Origin: an uncultured Candidatus Saccharibacteria bacterium
Lineage (GTDB): Bacteria > Patescibacteriota > Saccharimonadia > Saccharimonadales > Saccharimonadaceae
Assembly (NCBI GenBank): GCA_937989565.1
Contig: CALKRM010000033.1
Location: 1-23,988, forward strand
Length of the DNA: 23,988 nt
Reading direction: 5' to 3'
A program made the position numbers and the translations under genes. Numbering within the stretch: the stretch's first letter is position 1; each line of letters begins with the position of its first letter. Below are positions 23,903 to 23,988 of the stretch, one piece after another. The notes beneath the pieces are model-generated. The model did no database searches, had not been told where the DNA came from, and worked only from the letters and a program-made list of their open reading frames with translations.

Positions 23903-23988
23903 GTTTGCAAGTAACCTTGCTCAATAAAGCATAGATAGTTATACTCTTAGAATATGTATAAGCGTATTATTAAGCCGATATTATTTTT

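Overview
The window comes from a member of candidate phylum Saccharibacteria (TM7, Patescibacteria/CPR). The 16S rRNA gene at 21442-22970 contains an exact match to the TM7-specific primer TM7580F (AYTGGGCGTAAAGAGTTGC, at 22016-22034) and to the TM7 probe region around E. coli position 910 (22361-22382), including U at position 912, a known TM7 signature. Genes are compact and AT-leaning, use the standard bacterial code, and are mostly housekeeping.

Layout. 1-4126: tRNA-Val(GAC) on the minus strand, divergent from a thrS-miaA pair, then a winged-helix regulator with a degenerate metallo-beta-lactamase-fold protein. 4145-5151: a bidirectional terminator, rpmB (minus) and an M50 site-2-protease-like membrane peptidase (plus). 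5159-5701: two RNA genes in tandem, a strong 6S RNA candidate and the RNase P RNA, closed by a terminator. 5722-6766: the infC-rpmI-rplT operon on the minus strand; infC appears to start at AUU. 6851-8374: comM/yifB (minus). 8441-8831: tmRNA. 8832-10160: about 1.3 kb without a gene, AT-rich, holding two terminator-like hairpins and two islands of dense RNA secondary structure. The second island (9865-10099) looks like an unassigned structured ncRNA.

10163-16146 is the accessory-looking part: a small four-helix membrane protein, a 148-aa acidic protein, a 967-aa membrane-anchored VirD4/TraG/HerA-like ATPase, then (minus strand) a secreted PKD/DUF11-like surface protein with an LPKTG C-terminal signal and a coiled-coil protein with two membrane helices. 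These plausibly belong to the cell envelope and secretion machinery of an epibiont. 16297-21228: gyrB, gyrA and a DUF212 (divergent PAP2) membrane protein. 21242-23166: a complete single-gene 16S transcription unit with promoter, processing stem and terminator but no 23S after it. 23215-23902: a 79-aa membrane protein (minus) and a tRNA-Ala, tRNA-Ile, tRNA-Val cluster (plus) with a CCA-ended mini-hairpin between the first two.

Shared features: many promoters are TATAAT-like with an upstream TG, and several -10 boxes lie only 6-7 nt before the start codon, which implies leaderless mRNAs. Other genes (gyrB, gyrA, infC, the surface-protein pair) have clear Shine-Dalgarno sequences, so both initiation modes seem to coexist. 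The candidates most worth follow-up are the orphan ncRNA near 9.9 kb, the 6S RNA, the leaderless pattern, the unlinked 16S unit and the CCA-ended minihelix.
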